Shown here piece by piece: positions 12,581-23,307 of a stretch of DNA of 62,000 bases. Source of the DNA: Gnetum montanum (lineage: Eukaryota; Streptophyta; Gnetopsida; Gnetales; Gnetaceae). The stretch covers positions 69,250 to 131,249 of the forward strand of contig MNCI01001846.1 of the NCBI GenBank assembly GCA_015680685.1, given 5' to 3'. The notes beneath the pieces were generated by a model, which was given only the letters and a program-made list of their open reading frames with translations, had not been told where the DNA came from and did not search any database. How positions within the stretch are numbered: position 1 is the first letter of the stretch; each line of letters opens with the position of its first letter. The translations under genes were made by a program, and so were the position numbers.

Positions 12581-14879
12581 CTTGAGAGGGTCCTCCTTGT
12601 TGTCCTCTTTTAGGGGCCATCTACAATCACACAGGGTGGACTATTAGTAAGGTTATTTACAAAATTTGATTTATACCTTACTTCGTGCCTTTAATAAATT
12701 CATTTCTTGTTTAGTATAATCTAGAGTTAGAAAATTTTACGAAAATCTCCCCTAAAAGTTTTGATATTGGGCCCAATTTGATTAGGTGGCTCCAAAAATT
12801 AATTTTCATGGTGTGGGTGAAGAGATAAAATTAATTTGGTAAACATGTTTAACATTTTTAAGGTCATTTACCGTTTATGATATCCTTCGGGCAACGATAA
12901 ATTTTGAAAAAAAATTATGCGCAACTTGGAGCGTATCCTTCCCCCATGACTAAGATAAACACTTCGGGTTTAGACAGGTTTAATCGGAACGAGAATCGGA
13001 GCGTTAATGAGCAAGATATGGATGTTTGATGGATAGGTGTGTAAGCTAGAAAATTCGTGGAAGAAAATTTGAACAACTCCCCTCGCATGAACAATGAAAA
13101 ATGANNNNNNNNNNNNNNNNNNNNNNNNNNNNNNNGGGGGTCCATATATATAGTTTTTATGGTTGCAATATCGCGTACCTGATAGCGTGGACCCGATATC
13201 GGGTACCTGATATCGTGGCCCTTTTGAAAAAGAGTACTTGAAAAAATTGATAAATTTCCAATTTTTCAAGGCAAAAAATGAAGGATTTAAGGTTGAGTTG
13301 AAAGATCTAGGGTAACTTTGAGAAGACCTAAAGGCACCAGGAGTGTAATGAGGTGGAATGTAACAATTAAATTCATGATTAGGATGAGGAAAAAGGACAT
13401 GTAGTGGTGCACAGGAACTTTTGAATTAGAAGGATGATAAAGGAAAGAATAACATTGGCAATGTAGTACTTGGAGGGTATAAAATGATGTGATGTTGATG
13501 TGCCATGAGTGTAGCTTACAAAAGTTACGCAAGTGGGTCCTCCCCAAAGCATGTTTCAACCTATAATGCCCTTGCGTAACCACATCTTAAAATGTCCATT
13601 GGCAGTAGAAGGGTTCAATGTAATCCACATCAGTTCCACAAAACACACAAATCTAGATGCCACCATGATGAGGTATGAATTCAATGCTACACAAGACACG
13701 AGTCACAAATACATGAAAAACGAGATGGGATGAATCTTAGAAGGGATTGTAGAGATTGGGACATGAGGTAACTGACCTAGGATACAATGAATCTTGAGTG
13801 TAGGGTGTGATTAATGTGTCATTATCCTGTCGCTCTAAAATCAAGACCAAGTCCATTCCTCCGATCAGTGACATCGTATTATGTCATCCAATGATGGGCA
13901 ACCATAAGAGCACCATGACAACAAGGCGTATGATCACTTGTCATTTTGTCCAAGGGAGGAGTGATTTGGAATCTGTGGTAGACATATTTTTTTTCTTTTG
14001 ATCTTTTCTTGTGTTGTTCATCTTTTTTCTTTTGGCACTTTGTCCTTTCCAACAGTGAACTAGAGAAGCTACCAACCTTCAGGCATGGGTGCATGTCTTT
14101 CTAGTGGGACCCCCAGAACAACATTGAGTTTCTATTGAGTATCTTTATTACTCTTACTCCCATTTTTCGTTAGATCTACAAGGATCTTAGTACAACTAGG
14201 TTGCATGATAGCACCTTACAGATGTCACCAAAGAGAATCCACAAGTTCCCTTGATGTCACACCTTGGCCATTCCATCCTAGTCCATTTTTCGCTTTGGGC
14301 ATAATGAACACAAAATTACTTTAAAGTTTTCATGATGACAAGAATATCATCATACCCAGAGTAGAGCCTCTTATTAATAGAATGGTGAGATGGATGTGGT
14401 GAGCTCGTTGTCCAAATAATTAGTTAACCAAGACTTGATAGCATAGAACAACACCTCAACCAACGAGTCACATGAGTGTTTTATTCATAGATGAGATTAC
14501 TCATAAAAAGATAAAAAGATAAAACAATAAATAAAAAGATGAACCAACCAATAAAAAGATAAAACAACAAATTGAAAGATGAAAAATTGGAAAACAAAAA
14601 ATTGTAAAATTAAGGAAAAGAAAAAACATTTATTACTTCTACTTGTTAGAATGGAGGATATCCCCCATAACTAATCTTTTGATCATGGTGAGAATTAATA
14701 AATGGAAAGTTGGGAGCCATGCATTTTGGAAATATTGGGACCTGGTCATATCTAAACCATTGGGTGTCTTTTGATGTGGTCTTATATTCATTGGGCTGCA
14801 TGGTAGTTGGAGTATTAATTGGTGGCCTTGAGAAGGTAACAAGAGGTGTTGTGTTTGAGGAAGCAGATGCATCACAGTG
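12581..14879. other. Element A internal non-coding region with gap and promoter-like patch
   Basis: No pol-like frame on either strand. Bases 13386-14879 and 12593-12800 align with the interior of element B; 12808-13385 does not. That segment holds the N gap 13105-13135 and, at 13140-13225, an array of GATATC and GTGGACCC motifs next to TATATATA. On minus this resembles the LTR promoter region and lies upstream of the second ORF. It could be an LTR relic or an internal promoter. Confidence 0.6.
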
Positions 14880-16517
14880 CTAGACTTGTACTAGGTTGGA
14901 GGATGTAGTGGTTTTGGAAGCGTGCTGTCTCTTCTTTTGGTTGTGCCTAAAGAAAGGGCGCTTTTGACGTTGTGGAGGGCCTCCACTGCTGTTGACTGTA
15001 GCAGCACAAGTAATGTTCGTGGGTTGGTGCTGTGGTGCAAAACCTTCTGGCATAGTCGGTGGCGATGTAGAAGGAGGTGAAGGGTGAGAATATTGAGGGC
15101 AAGGAGAGATGCAAGGAACATGAGGTGGTGATCTTGTGGGAGAGGACATGGGTTAATAGTATTTAGGAGAATGATAATAATGTGATGAAATAGAGGATGA
15201 TGACCCAGTTGGGGAAACAAGATGCTAAACATGATAAACACTTGGGTTCGGATGGTATGAAAGGTGTGACTAGTTTGAGGGTGGCCTCCTCCATGACTGA
15301 GACTTTTGCCACTGTGATTGAACATAGTATTTTTGTACGAACTCTGGATATAACATTTCTCCCCAATGCTCATGTAAATGTGACAAGATCAGGCATTGAC
15401 CTTTGGGGTGATTGTACAGGCAAATGTTACATTGATAGATATGATTAGCAGTTGAGTTCTTATCCTTATTTTCTTCAACTTTTCTTTCCGATTGTCTAAG
15501 GGTGTTCTGTCCTGTTTCTTGATTTGACATAGTTCCACCTTTAACAATGTTAGCATATTCTCCACATTTTTCATGTATCCATTCCGTCATCTTATTGATC
15601 TTTGCCTCCATTTCATCTAGTGATTGTAGTATTGGCAAAAATGATTCCACCTCCTTGAGGTGAGTTGATTTTTCCTTTTCATGATTATGGACCTTTGCTA
15701 ATGCAAAATTTTGGTCTTGTTGAGAGCTTTCAACATTCTCCCATTTAGCCATTTCTCCTTCTTTTGCTACCCGCTTAATAAGCTCTTGTAATTGGTGGGT
15801 TCGTAGCTTGTATAGTTGACCTCGGGCATACATCCCTAGGGTCTCCCTTGTTTTATTATGGAGCCCATCCATGATGTGGTACATTAGCCTTTTCTTGGAG
15901 AATCCATGGCCTGGGTAATTGTTTAACAATGCATAATATCTTTCGAAGGCCATGTCCAAGGGTTCATGTTGTCCCTGTTTCCATTCTTGGATTTGTCTCC
16001 TCAAGGTTGACATTCTTGCATAATTTTGATATCTTTCAGTGAAGAGTTCTACTATTGAATTGATTTTGGTTAAGGACATGTACCATACTTTTGCTTGGCC
16101 AATGAGTGTCGTAGGAAAGAGCTTAAGTTTTTGCCATCCATTATTAATATTGTTCCATACGTAGACAACATTGAAGGCTTGTAAATGATGTTGCAGATCT
16201 AAATCATAGCCTCCTAAAAACTTGGGAAAGTTGTTTAAATCAAGCCTGGGTAGACTGCTTTCCTTACGATGCCTGTGGGATATTCGAACAACATCTTGTA
16301 TATGCATTAGGCTCATAGTGGCTAGCAGGGGTTCATCGTCACTAGGTAGGTTATGAATTTATAAGTTAGGACGATGTTGTCTTTGTTCATGTACATAGGA
16401 GACCCTTGCATAAGATTCAGTACTCCAAGGTTTGTCTTCATCATCATATAATTCGTTGGTTCTCCAATGAATTGCCTTACTAGTTGTTGCATTATCATAG
16501 TCTTGTGAGAGAGACAT
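14880..16517 (-). pseudogene. gag: Element A gag
   Basis: The start codon at 16517 gives MSLSQDYDNATTSKAIHW, but a TAA 67 codons before the internal ATG at 16316 interrupts it. From 16316 a 348-codon frame shows the retrotransposon gag fold (FPKFLGGYDLDLQHHLQAF, WKQGQHEPLDMAFERYYALL) followed by a CCHC zinc knuckle CNICLYNHPKGQC. The C-terminus becomes serine/proline/histidine-rich after a frameshift near 15270 and ends about 14880. The leader from the primer site to this ATG is only about 115 bases. The protein would package the RNA of this non-autonomous family. Element B carries a more decayed copy at 59640-61484. Confidence 0.88.
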
Positions 16518-16630
16518 TGTTGTGAGTTTGTGTGTGACTTATTTGTGATTACTTCTTTTTGAAAGATATATCGTCAAGGTTTCGTTACAACGATCTTGGA
16601 TGATGCAACTAATCTAAATAACTAGCATCG

Positions 16631-16648
16631 TCCTCGGCAATGGTGCCA
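16631..16648 (-). other. Element A primer binding site, tRNA-Asp type
   Basis: Directly inside the 5' LTR, minus reads TGGCACCATTGCCGAGGA. The Athila site is TGGCGCCGTTGCCGGGGA, taken to pair with tRNA-Asp; all three differences are G-to-A changes at CG or CNG positions, as expected from decay of methylated cytosines. Confidence 0.8.
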
Positions 16649-16649
16649 A

Positions 16650-17506
16650 TGATGAGTGGTGAGGTACCCCTACACTCAACTATACGAATACAAGCATTCA
16701 TGCACGATCCGCTCGAACTCCACAGATAGACTAGTTGTGGTATTTAGATAGTTATATGTTGATCACAGTTCGTTGTTTTCTCACCTGGACTAGTATTTAC
16801 TTTGTCACGTATGGTTTAGTCCAGAGTGAGGTGTATGATGTGATCCTAAATTAGTGCTACTCCTAGAGACAATGGAAAATAACCTTGTTTTAAGCTAATA
16901 GGCAATGAGAAGCAAAATCTAAACTAGCTTAAGTGCGATAAGCATCCGTCCTTAATCATTTGTGTGCATCTTGGACCTCATGTACTACTTTTGGGATTAC
17001 CAAGCGCATATTACTTGAGTGCTCCTAGATACACTATTGGGTTACCAAGTAGTTACACTTAAATGTTTGTGATCAAGTCGTACTCATTTCGCATTTAACA
17101 ACAGGAATAGTAAATGACGGTAAAGAAATATTAATTAAGAAAATAATAAATAACAATAAGAATTAAATAATTAAAACTAAGTGAATGCTGCAATGATGGA
17201 GTAATCTCGATCTTTATTGTTGATTATGTGCGTGTCCAAGTACGTCACACTTGAATAAAGGTTCTGTACAATTACAATCATCACATTGTGGACATGCATT
17301 GGGGAAAGAATTGAAATTAACTAAAAACTGACAAAGAAGACTATTCCTACACTTACTGACTCTCCTTTTCTGTGTGCTCAACTGTATATTTATAGGCTTA
17401 GACAGGAATCACGATATCGTGTATCCGATATCGTTATCTAGGACGCGATATCACGTACTCGATATTGAGGGTCCAATATCGGAGTCTGACAAATCATGAT
17501 TCATCA
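16650..17506 (-). repeat. Element A 5' LTR (right)
   Basis: 857-bp partner of 8825-9683. Ends TGATGAGTGG and GATTCATCA on plus. Followed by target-site copy CTTAT. Confidence 0.92.
17385..17480 (-). promoter_or_regulatory. Element A LTR promoter: TATA box and GATATC/GGACCC array
   Basis: On minus, CCTATAAATATA (17396-17385) is preceded by four GATATC-like motifs and a GGACCC within about 80 bases. The same layout is seen in the LTR of B and in reduced form in the LTR of D. Confidence 0.6.
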
Positions 17507-17511
17507 CTTAT
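17507..17511. repeat. Target-site duplication CTTAT of element A, right copy
   Basis: CTTAT follows the right LTR of A and also precedes its left LTR at 8820-8824. Five bases is the usual length for LTR retrotransposons. Confidence 0.9.
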
Positions 17512-17981
17512 AAATAGAAGGATTGGGGTAGCTTTTAAGTGTGTGTTTTTGAAGTGGAAGCATTGTATTAAGGTTTTACCTCGGAAATGAGAGTCTTTTT
17601 GATGTTGATCTGAGATCTGTTGGAGTAATAGATTGGGTGCTTGGGAAAGTTATAAGGACGGCTTGTGTTCTTAAGATTTGAGCAGAATAGAAGGTAGATC
17701 AGCGTTGTCGTGGAGGTAGGGTAAAAGTGGCCTAAACCACATAAATCTCTATGTTTTTGTACTATTTTGATTTTCTTTTTACAGCAAATGTTTGCTGGAG
17801 TTTACAATGATTTTTTCAGTGATTTACAGCATCCATTTGATTTGCTACAACACGATATTTTCTGCCTTTAACGTTTTATTCAGATATACAATGTTTTAAT
17901 AATTTCTCTAGAGTTCTCTAGTGTATTTTCAAATCTAATTTGCTAATTGTTTTATTGAAACTATTGCTTCCGATTATAACA
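17512..17981 (+). repeat. Copia C 5' LTR, second part
   Basis: Continues the LTR interrupted at 8824 and matches 22150-22614 of the 3' copy. Joining 8824 to 17512 restores alignment with the 3' LTR, which proves that A inserted after C. Confidence 0.9.
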
Positions 17982-17983
17982 AC

Positions 17984-17995
17984 TGGTATCGGAGC
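17984..17995 (+). other. Copia C primer binding site, initiator tRNA-Met type
   Basis: TGGTATCGGAGC lies two bases after the 5' LTR and differs at one base from TGGTATCAGAGC, the usual plant Copia site complementary to initiator methionine tRNA. Confidence 0.9.
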
Positions 17996-18008
17996 TAGAT
18001 CTAAAGAG

Positions 18009-18812
18009 ATGGAGAGGCTGCAAACAATGGAAAGATTGGTAGGAAAGAATTGGAATGTCTAGAACATTTTGATGAAGGCTGTTCTAGCACAAAAGGAGTG
18101 CCAAGAGGCTTTAAAACCCTTTCAACCAGTGGGAATGTCGAATGCTGACCAAAGAAAAATTAAGACTGAGGCATTATCTTTCATTCATCCAACGCTAAGC
18201 GAGTGGATCTTGGCGTCAATTAAACCTGATATGGATCCACATGATCTGTGGCAAACGTTGAAAAATAGGTTTGAATACCTTTCATATTTATCAGCAAATT
18301 TTTAGATGCAAGAAGAGATCTGATGTGTCTTTTCAAGATCATTTAGATGAGTTGATGGAAAATCTGAATAAGTTGGAAGAATATAAAATTGTTATTCCAG
18401 ATTTAGTTAAATCCTATGCTTTGTTACACTCCTTACTTGATTTTTGGTTTGCACTTGTGATGTCTATTACTACTTTTACAAGTGTTTCATGTATGACATC
18501 TGAATAGGTTGTGTCTACCTTTCAAGATTTAGGAGGAAGACTAGATGAGTCTTCTGGATCTGTAAATGTTCATGTAGTGGAGAAAAGAGGGAGAAGTAGG
18601 AGACATTTCCCAAGTAAGGGAAGAAGCAGAAATAGAGGTGTGTCACATGGCAAAGCTCAAACTCAAGAGTGTTGGTTTTGTAAGAAGAAAGGTTGTTTGA
18701 AGAAGGACTGCTTTGCATGGAAAGCACAGAAAGATAAAGGAAAGGAGAAGAAGTTGGAAGAAGGAACATCAGAGGTGAATGTAGTTGACAAAAACGTTAG
18801 TTTCTTGGTTTA
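18009..18812 (+). pseudogene. gag: Copia C gag, broken
   Basis: The gag protein forms the virus-like particle and binds the RNA. The frame opens at ATG 18009 (MERLQTMERLVGKNW), has a TAG six codons before ILMKAVLAQ, and shifts frame near 18290 between NRFEYLS and QQIFRCKK. It then continues through DHLDELMENLNKLEEYKI and a basic region to a zinc knuckle CWFCKKKGCLKKDC. In that CCHC motif the histidine is replaced by leucine, so zinc binding is doubtful. A TAG lies at about 18505. The C-terminus is lysine-rich. Length without breaks is about 265 residues, normal for Copia. Confidence 0.9.
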
Positions 18813-18824
18813 AGAACTAGTACA

Positions 18825-21800
18825 ATGGTGGCAAATGGACATAGCAGTGACATCTGGCTGATTGAGTTAGGTGCCTCCTTTCACATTTATTCAAATAATT
18901 CTTGTTTTACATCTCATCATGAAGTTAAATTTAGTTTTGTGTATGTTGCAAATGGAAAATTTTTGAAAGTTCTTGGAATTGGAAGTATAAGTTTGCAACA
19001 AGCAGGGATGCCAAAGGTGACAATAGATAATGTTAAACATGTTCCTGAAGTCACAAAGAAGCTGATTTTAGTTCCATAGCTAGATGATTCAGGTCTGAAT
19101 TTTAGTAGTGGAGGTGGACATTGGAGGATGTCCAAGGAAATCATGACCATTTTGAAAGGAAAGAAGAAAGACATTTTATATATATTTATGACAGATTTAT
19201 GCAACTCTATTGTAGCAGTTTCTAATGCAGAAAGTTCTGAAGTGTGGCATAGAGGTCTTGGACACATTGGCTGGTTAGGCTTAAGGGTACCTGAAAATCA
19301 ATCTCTCATTCCTGTATTTTCTTATGCCCAAAATGATTGCAAAGACTGTTTAGTTGGAAAATCTAGGAGAGTAAACTTACATAGGGATTTGAACAGTAGA
19401 AAGAAAAATAAGTTAGAATTGGTTTATTATGATGTTTGTGGTTCTATGACTCCCATTTCTCTTGGTGGATCTGTTTATTTTGTGACTTTCATAGATGATT
19501 GTATAAGAAAGGTTTGGATTTATATGTTGAAATCAAAAGATGAAGTGTTTTTAGTTTTCAAAACATTTGTTGCAAGAGTAGAAAATGAAACAGGTCTGAA
19601 AATAAAATGTTTGCAAACTGATAATGGTAGGGAGTACACTTCCAAAGTATTTGCTAATTTCTGCAATAGCAAAGCAATTAGGCACATTTGTACCCCTCCT
19701 AGTACACAAGGAAAAAATGGAGTTGTTGAAAGATGCAACAGAACATTGTTGGATCATCTTAGACCAATGGTTTTAGGTGTTGACCTACCTAAGGTGTTTT
19801 GGGGAGAGGCAGTTAAGATTGCAGCGTATGTGGTGAATAGGTCTCCACATTTTTCAATTGATAATGTTGTTTTAAAAGTTGTTTGGAGAGGTAAAGACAT
19901 TTCATACAATCATCTAAGAATTTTTGGATGCGGGGCATTTATGCATATTTCAAAGGAGAAGAGAACTAAGCTGCAGGATAGGGCTAAACATTGCATATTT
20001 GTTGGATAAGAAGAAGATGATTTAGGATTTAGACTTTGGGATCCTAAATTGAAACGTGTAGTGAGATCAAGAAAAGTTAAATTCATAGAAAATAGTGAGT
20101 TGCAAATGAAAGACAAGGACAACAATGGCTCAAACAACATGAGAACTCTTTTTAGGGTGATTGAAGAAGTTGAAAATGATGAAATTCATGGATTTTCTAG
20201 ATTTGGAAACATTGGACAACATGCTAAAATTACTTGGCTGCAAGTTGAGAACTCAGGACAACGAGAAGAAAATGGAGGACAATAATGAAATGAGGAAGAA
20301 GATGATGAACAACAAGCTGCAAATGTGTCTCATTGGGTTAGAAGGTCAACAAGAGCTACCAAACCTCTTGACGGGTACTCTCCCTCGCTAAATTATGTAC
20401 TTTATAGTGATAGTGGTGAACCAAAAACAATGGAGTAAGCCATGACGTGTACTGATGCTACAAAGTGGAAGGCAGCTATGAATGATGAATGGGAATCACT
20501 TTAGTAGAACAAAACATGGGAGTTGGTTTAGTTGCCAAAAGGAAGAGAACCCTTGGAGTGCATGTGGCTATATAGAATTAAAACAGAGGTCACTGGGGAA
20601 AAACATTTCAAGGCTAGGTTGGTGGTGAAAGGCTATGCACAGAAACTAAGCATAGACTTTCAAGAAATTTTTTCTCTAGTGGTAAAACACTCTTCTATAC
20701 ATTTAATGCTATCTTTGGTGGCTTGCATGGACTTAAAAACAACATTCCTCCATGGAGATTTGGAGGAGGAAATATACATGAAACAACCAAACAGGTATGA
20801 AAAACAAGGCTCAGGTCTAGTTTGCAGACTGAAAAAGAGCTTATATGGTTTGAAACAAGTCCCGATGCAGCGGTATAAAAGGTTTGATACATTCATGAAG
20901 AAGTTGAATTATCAGAGAAACAATTTGGACCTTTGTGTGTATTTTTCTGGAGATATTTCGGGTAAGTTTATAGTGTTGTTGTTGTATGTTGATGATATGT
21001 TAATTGTTGGAAATGACATGGTAGAAATAAAACATCTAAAACTGGAAATGGGCAAAGAATTTGCTATGAAGGATTTGGGACAGGCAAAGAAAATCCTTGA
21101 AATGAATATTTGCAGGGATAGAAAAAGGAAGAAGTTGTGGCCGAGTCAAGAATATTACATTGGAAAGGTTCTAAAATGTTTCAACATGGAGGATGCAAAA
21201 CCCGTTAGTACACCTCTTTAAGCACAATTTAATTTATTAAAGGAGGACTGTCCAAAGTCAAAGAAGGATTTTGAAAAGGTGAAAAATGTCTCATATACTT
21301 CTGCTATTGGGTCATTGATGTATGCCATGGTTTGTACACGTCCTGATATTGCTTATGCCATTGGAGTAGTTAGTAGATTTATGACCAACTATGGGTGGAA
21401 TCATTGGTTGGCTATTAAATGGATTCTAAAATATTTAAAGGGCACAAAAACACATTGCTTGTGTTTTAGAGACACTAATTTGCACATTGAAGGTTTTATA
21501 GATGCAAACTTTGCTGCTGATCATGATATAAGACGTTCCATTACAAGGTACACATTTACTTTTGGTCGTGCAGTAGTGAGTTGGTTGTCACGTTTACAAC
21601 CATTGGTAACTTTTCTACAACCGAAGCAGAATATGTAGCCCTCACAGAATCAGCAAGGAGATGTTATGGATAAAGAGATTTTTGCAATCTCTTGGATTAA
21701 AACAACAAAGGTATGCTATGTTTCGTGACCGTTTAGTGTAATCCATCTTGCAAATAATTCTGCCTTTCATGCTAGTATGAAACATATAGATATCCGGTTC

Positions 21801-21947
21801 CACTTCATAAGAGAAATCATAGAGGATGGCTTGGTGCATGTTCGGAAGGTCCATACAAAGCTTAACATTGCTGATGCTTTAACAAAACCAATGATAGCTG
21901 AAAAACACATTTTTTGTATGAAGAAGCTTGGGATAGTTGAAGCTTAA
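18825..21947 (+). pseudogene. pol: Copia C pol: protease, integrase, reverse transcriptase, RNase H
   Basis: Most of pol stays in one frame. The protease core reads WLIELGAS instead of the family DSGAS, so its catalytic Asp is lost. Integrase has a zinc-binding HRGLGH...CKDC and the DDE residues in YYDVCG, TDNGREY and NGVVERCNRT. Reverse transcriptase (about 20530-21220) has LHGDLEEEIYM, LKKSLYGLKQ and the catalytic LLYVDDMLIVG. RNase H follows from 21279, shifts frame near 21630 at TEAEYVAL and ends with NIADALTKPM and TAA at 21945-21947. In-frame stops lie at 19077, about 20007 and elsewhere. Polypurine tract CAAGGGGGAGTT at 21989-22000 abuts the 3' LTR. Confidence 0.92.
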
Positions 21948-22000
21948 TCAAAAGTGTACATTTCTTGAAGGTTGGTTGGATTTGTTTTCAAGGGGGAGTT

Positions 22001-22614
22001 TGTTGGAAAAATAAAGACAAATACATTAGTATTATTTGTTGTATTTCCTTTTATGTTTTTATAAGGGGTCAGTTTGTAAAGTGATGTTTATGTGGGGGTG
22101 TGTTTTATCCCACGTGTGAGGATTGGGGTTTGGTCCTAATGTTTTCTTAGAAATAGAAGGTTTGGGGTAGCCTTTAAGTGTGTGTTTTTGAGATGGAAGC
22201 ATTGTATTAAAGTTTTACCTTGGAGACGAGAGTCTTTTTGATGTTGATTTGAGATCTGTTAGAGTAACAGATTGGGAGATTGGGTGCTTGGGAAAGCTAT
22301 AAGGATGGCTTGTGTTCTTAAGATTTGAGCAGAATATAAGGTAGATCAGCATTGTCGTGGAGGTAGGGTAAAAGGGGCCTGAACCACATAAATCTCTATG
22401 TTCTTGTGTTATTTTCATTTTGTTTTTACAGCAAATGTTTGTTGAAGTTTACAACAGTTTTTTCAGTGATTTACAGTGTCTATTTGATCTGCTACAGCGT
22501 AATATTTTCTGCCTTTAACATTTTATTCGTTCTAATAATTTTTCTAGAGCTTAATGTATTTTCAGATCTGATCTGCTAACTATTTTATTGAAACGATCCC
22601 TTCTGATTATAACA
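22001..22614 (+). repeat. Copia C 3' LTR
   Basis: Complete 614-bp LTR, TGTTGG to ATAACA, preceded directly by the polypurine tract. It differs from the reconstructed 5' LTR by scattered substitutions and a small insertion near 22270. Confidence 0.9.
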
Positions 22615-23307
22615 CCTGCTACTTGATAAATAAGGGAAGGCTAGTTTATGCTTGATTTTTATATGATCTCTAATAAAAATGATTTTTATAGCACACAAAT
22701 TTCTTTGCTAAAGCCAAACAGTCTAAACCATAATCTCTCACTGCATTAGTCTTTGAAGTCTCAATGCCCTGTTTGCGATTCCTGGAAGCATCAATCTTTT
22801 GAAATATGAAACATCGTCTTTAAATGCCCGAGCTTAACTTTGAAAGGCCACAGAGGGTTGGGCAAAAAAATTGTGATATTCTCTAATATTCCAAGCTGAT
22901 TTTTACATTTTTATATAATATTATAGTGTATGGGATCCAAAGGAAAGTAAATTATGAATATATCTGGTATGCTTTGACATGGTGTATGTGGTACTCGGCA
23001 GACGGCAGCATATAATATATTTGGCTCATGTTGAGTGTCTATTAAAAAAATATCAAGTAAATTTGATGCTAATTATAAATATACATAGTTTTGGCAACAT
23101 TTTGGTTACATGGAAACAAAAAAAATTAATGATTCTCTTAGGCCAAATTATAGATATATATAGTAAATCTATAGCTAAACTAGTTGTATTTCATTTAAAG
23201 TGATAGAATTAATGCAGGTAAGTATCATCGTCTCTTCATTTTTGTTATGTGATTATTCTGAATTTATACAATATGCTGAACATAAGTTTCTATATTTCTT
23301 GCGTCAG
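22615..23307. other. End of YIP4 intron 1, no gene seen
   Basis: AT-rich intron sequence between the Copia 3' LTR and exon 2. It includes a stretch (about 22660-22830) that resembles the DNA left of the Copia element. Confidence 0.5.

Larger units (their letters stand above)
8825..17506 (-). mobile_element. Athila-like pol-less LTR retrotransposon A
   Basis: LTRs of 859 and 857 bp (8825-9683 and 16650-17506) start TGATGA and end TCATCA; the element is bounded by CTTAT duplications. It codes on minus: primer site 16631-16648, gag, a long non-coding middle with a gap, a second ORF, and polypurine tract TTGTGGGGGTA at 9694-9684. No protease, reverse transcriptase, RNase H or integrase was found in the 7 kb interior. 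Element B shows the same gag-to-non-coding arrangement, so lack of pol is a family trait and A would depend on another element's enzymes. The primer site type and the extra ORF next to the 3' LTR point to the Athila lineage. Confidence 0.88.
8675..22614 (+). mobile_element. Copia element C (Tork-like), 5' LTR split by element A
   Basis: LTRs begin TGTTGGAAAAAT at 8675 and 22001 and end ATAACA at 17981 and 22614. The 5' copy is interrupted by element A; without A it is about 615 bp, matching the 614-bp 3' copy. Order on plus is primer site, gag, protease, integrase, reverse transcriptase, RNase H, polypurine tract, LTR, the Copia order. The region around AMVCTRPDIAYAIGVVSR resembles the Tnt1/Tork clade. 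Frameshifts and stops in both gag and pol show it is dead. The element lies in the sense orientation within intron 1 of the YIP4-like gene. A target-site duplication is not clean: TACT precedes the left LTR, and TACTT occurs five bases beyond the right one. Confidence 0.9.
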
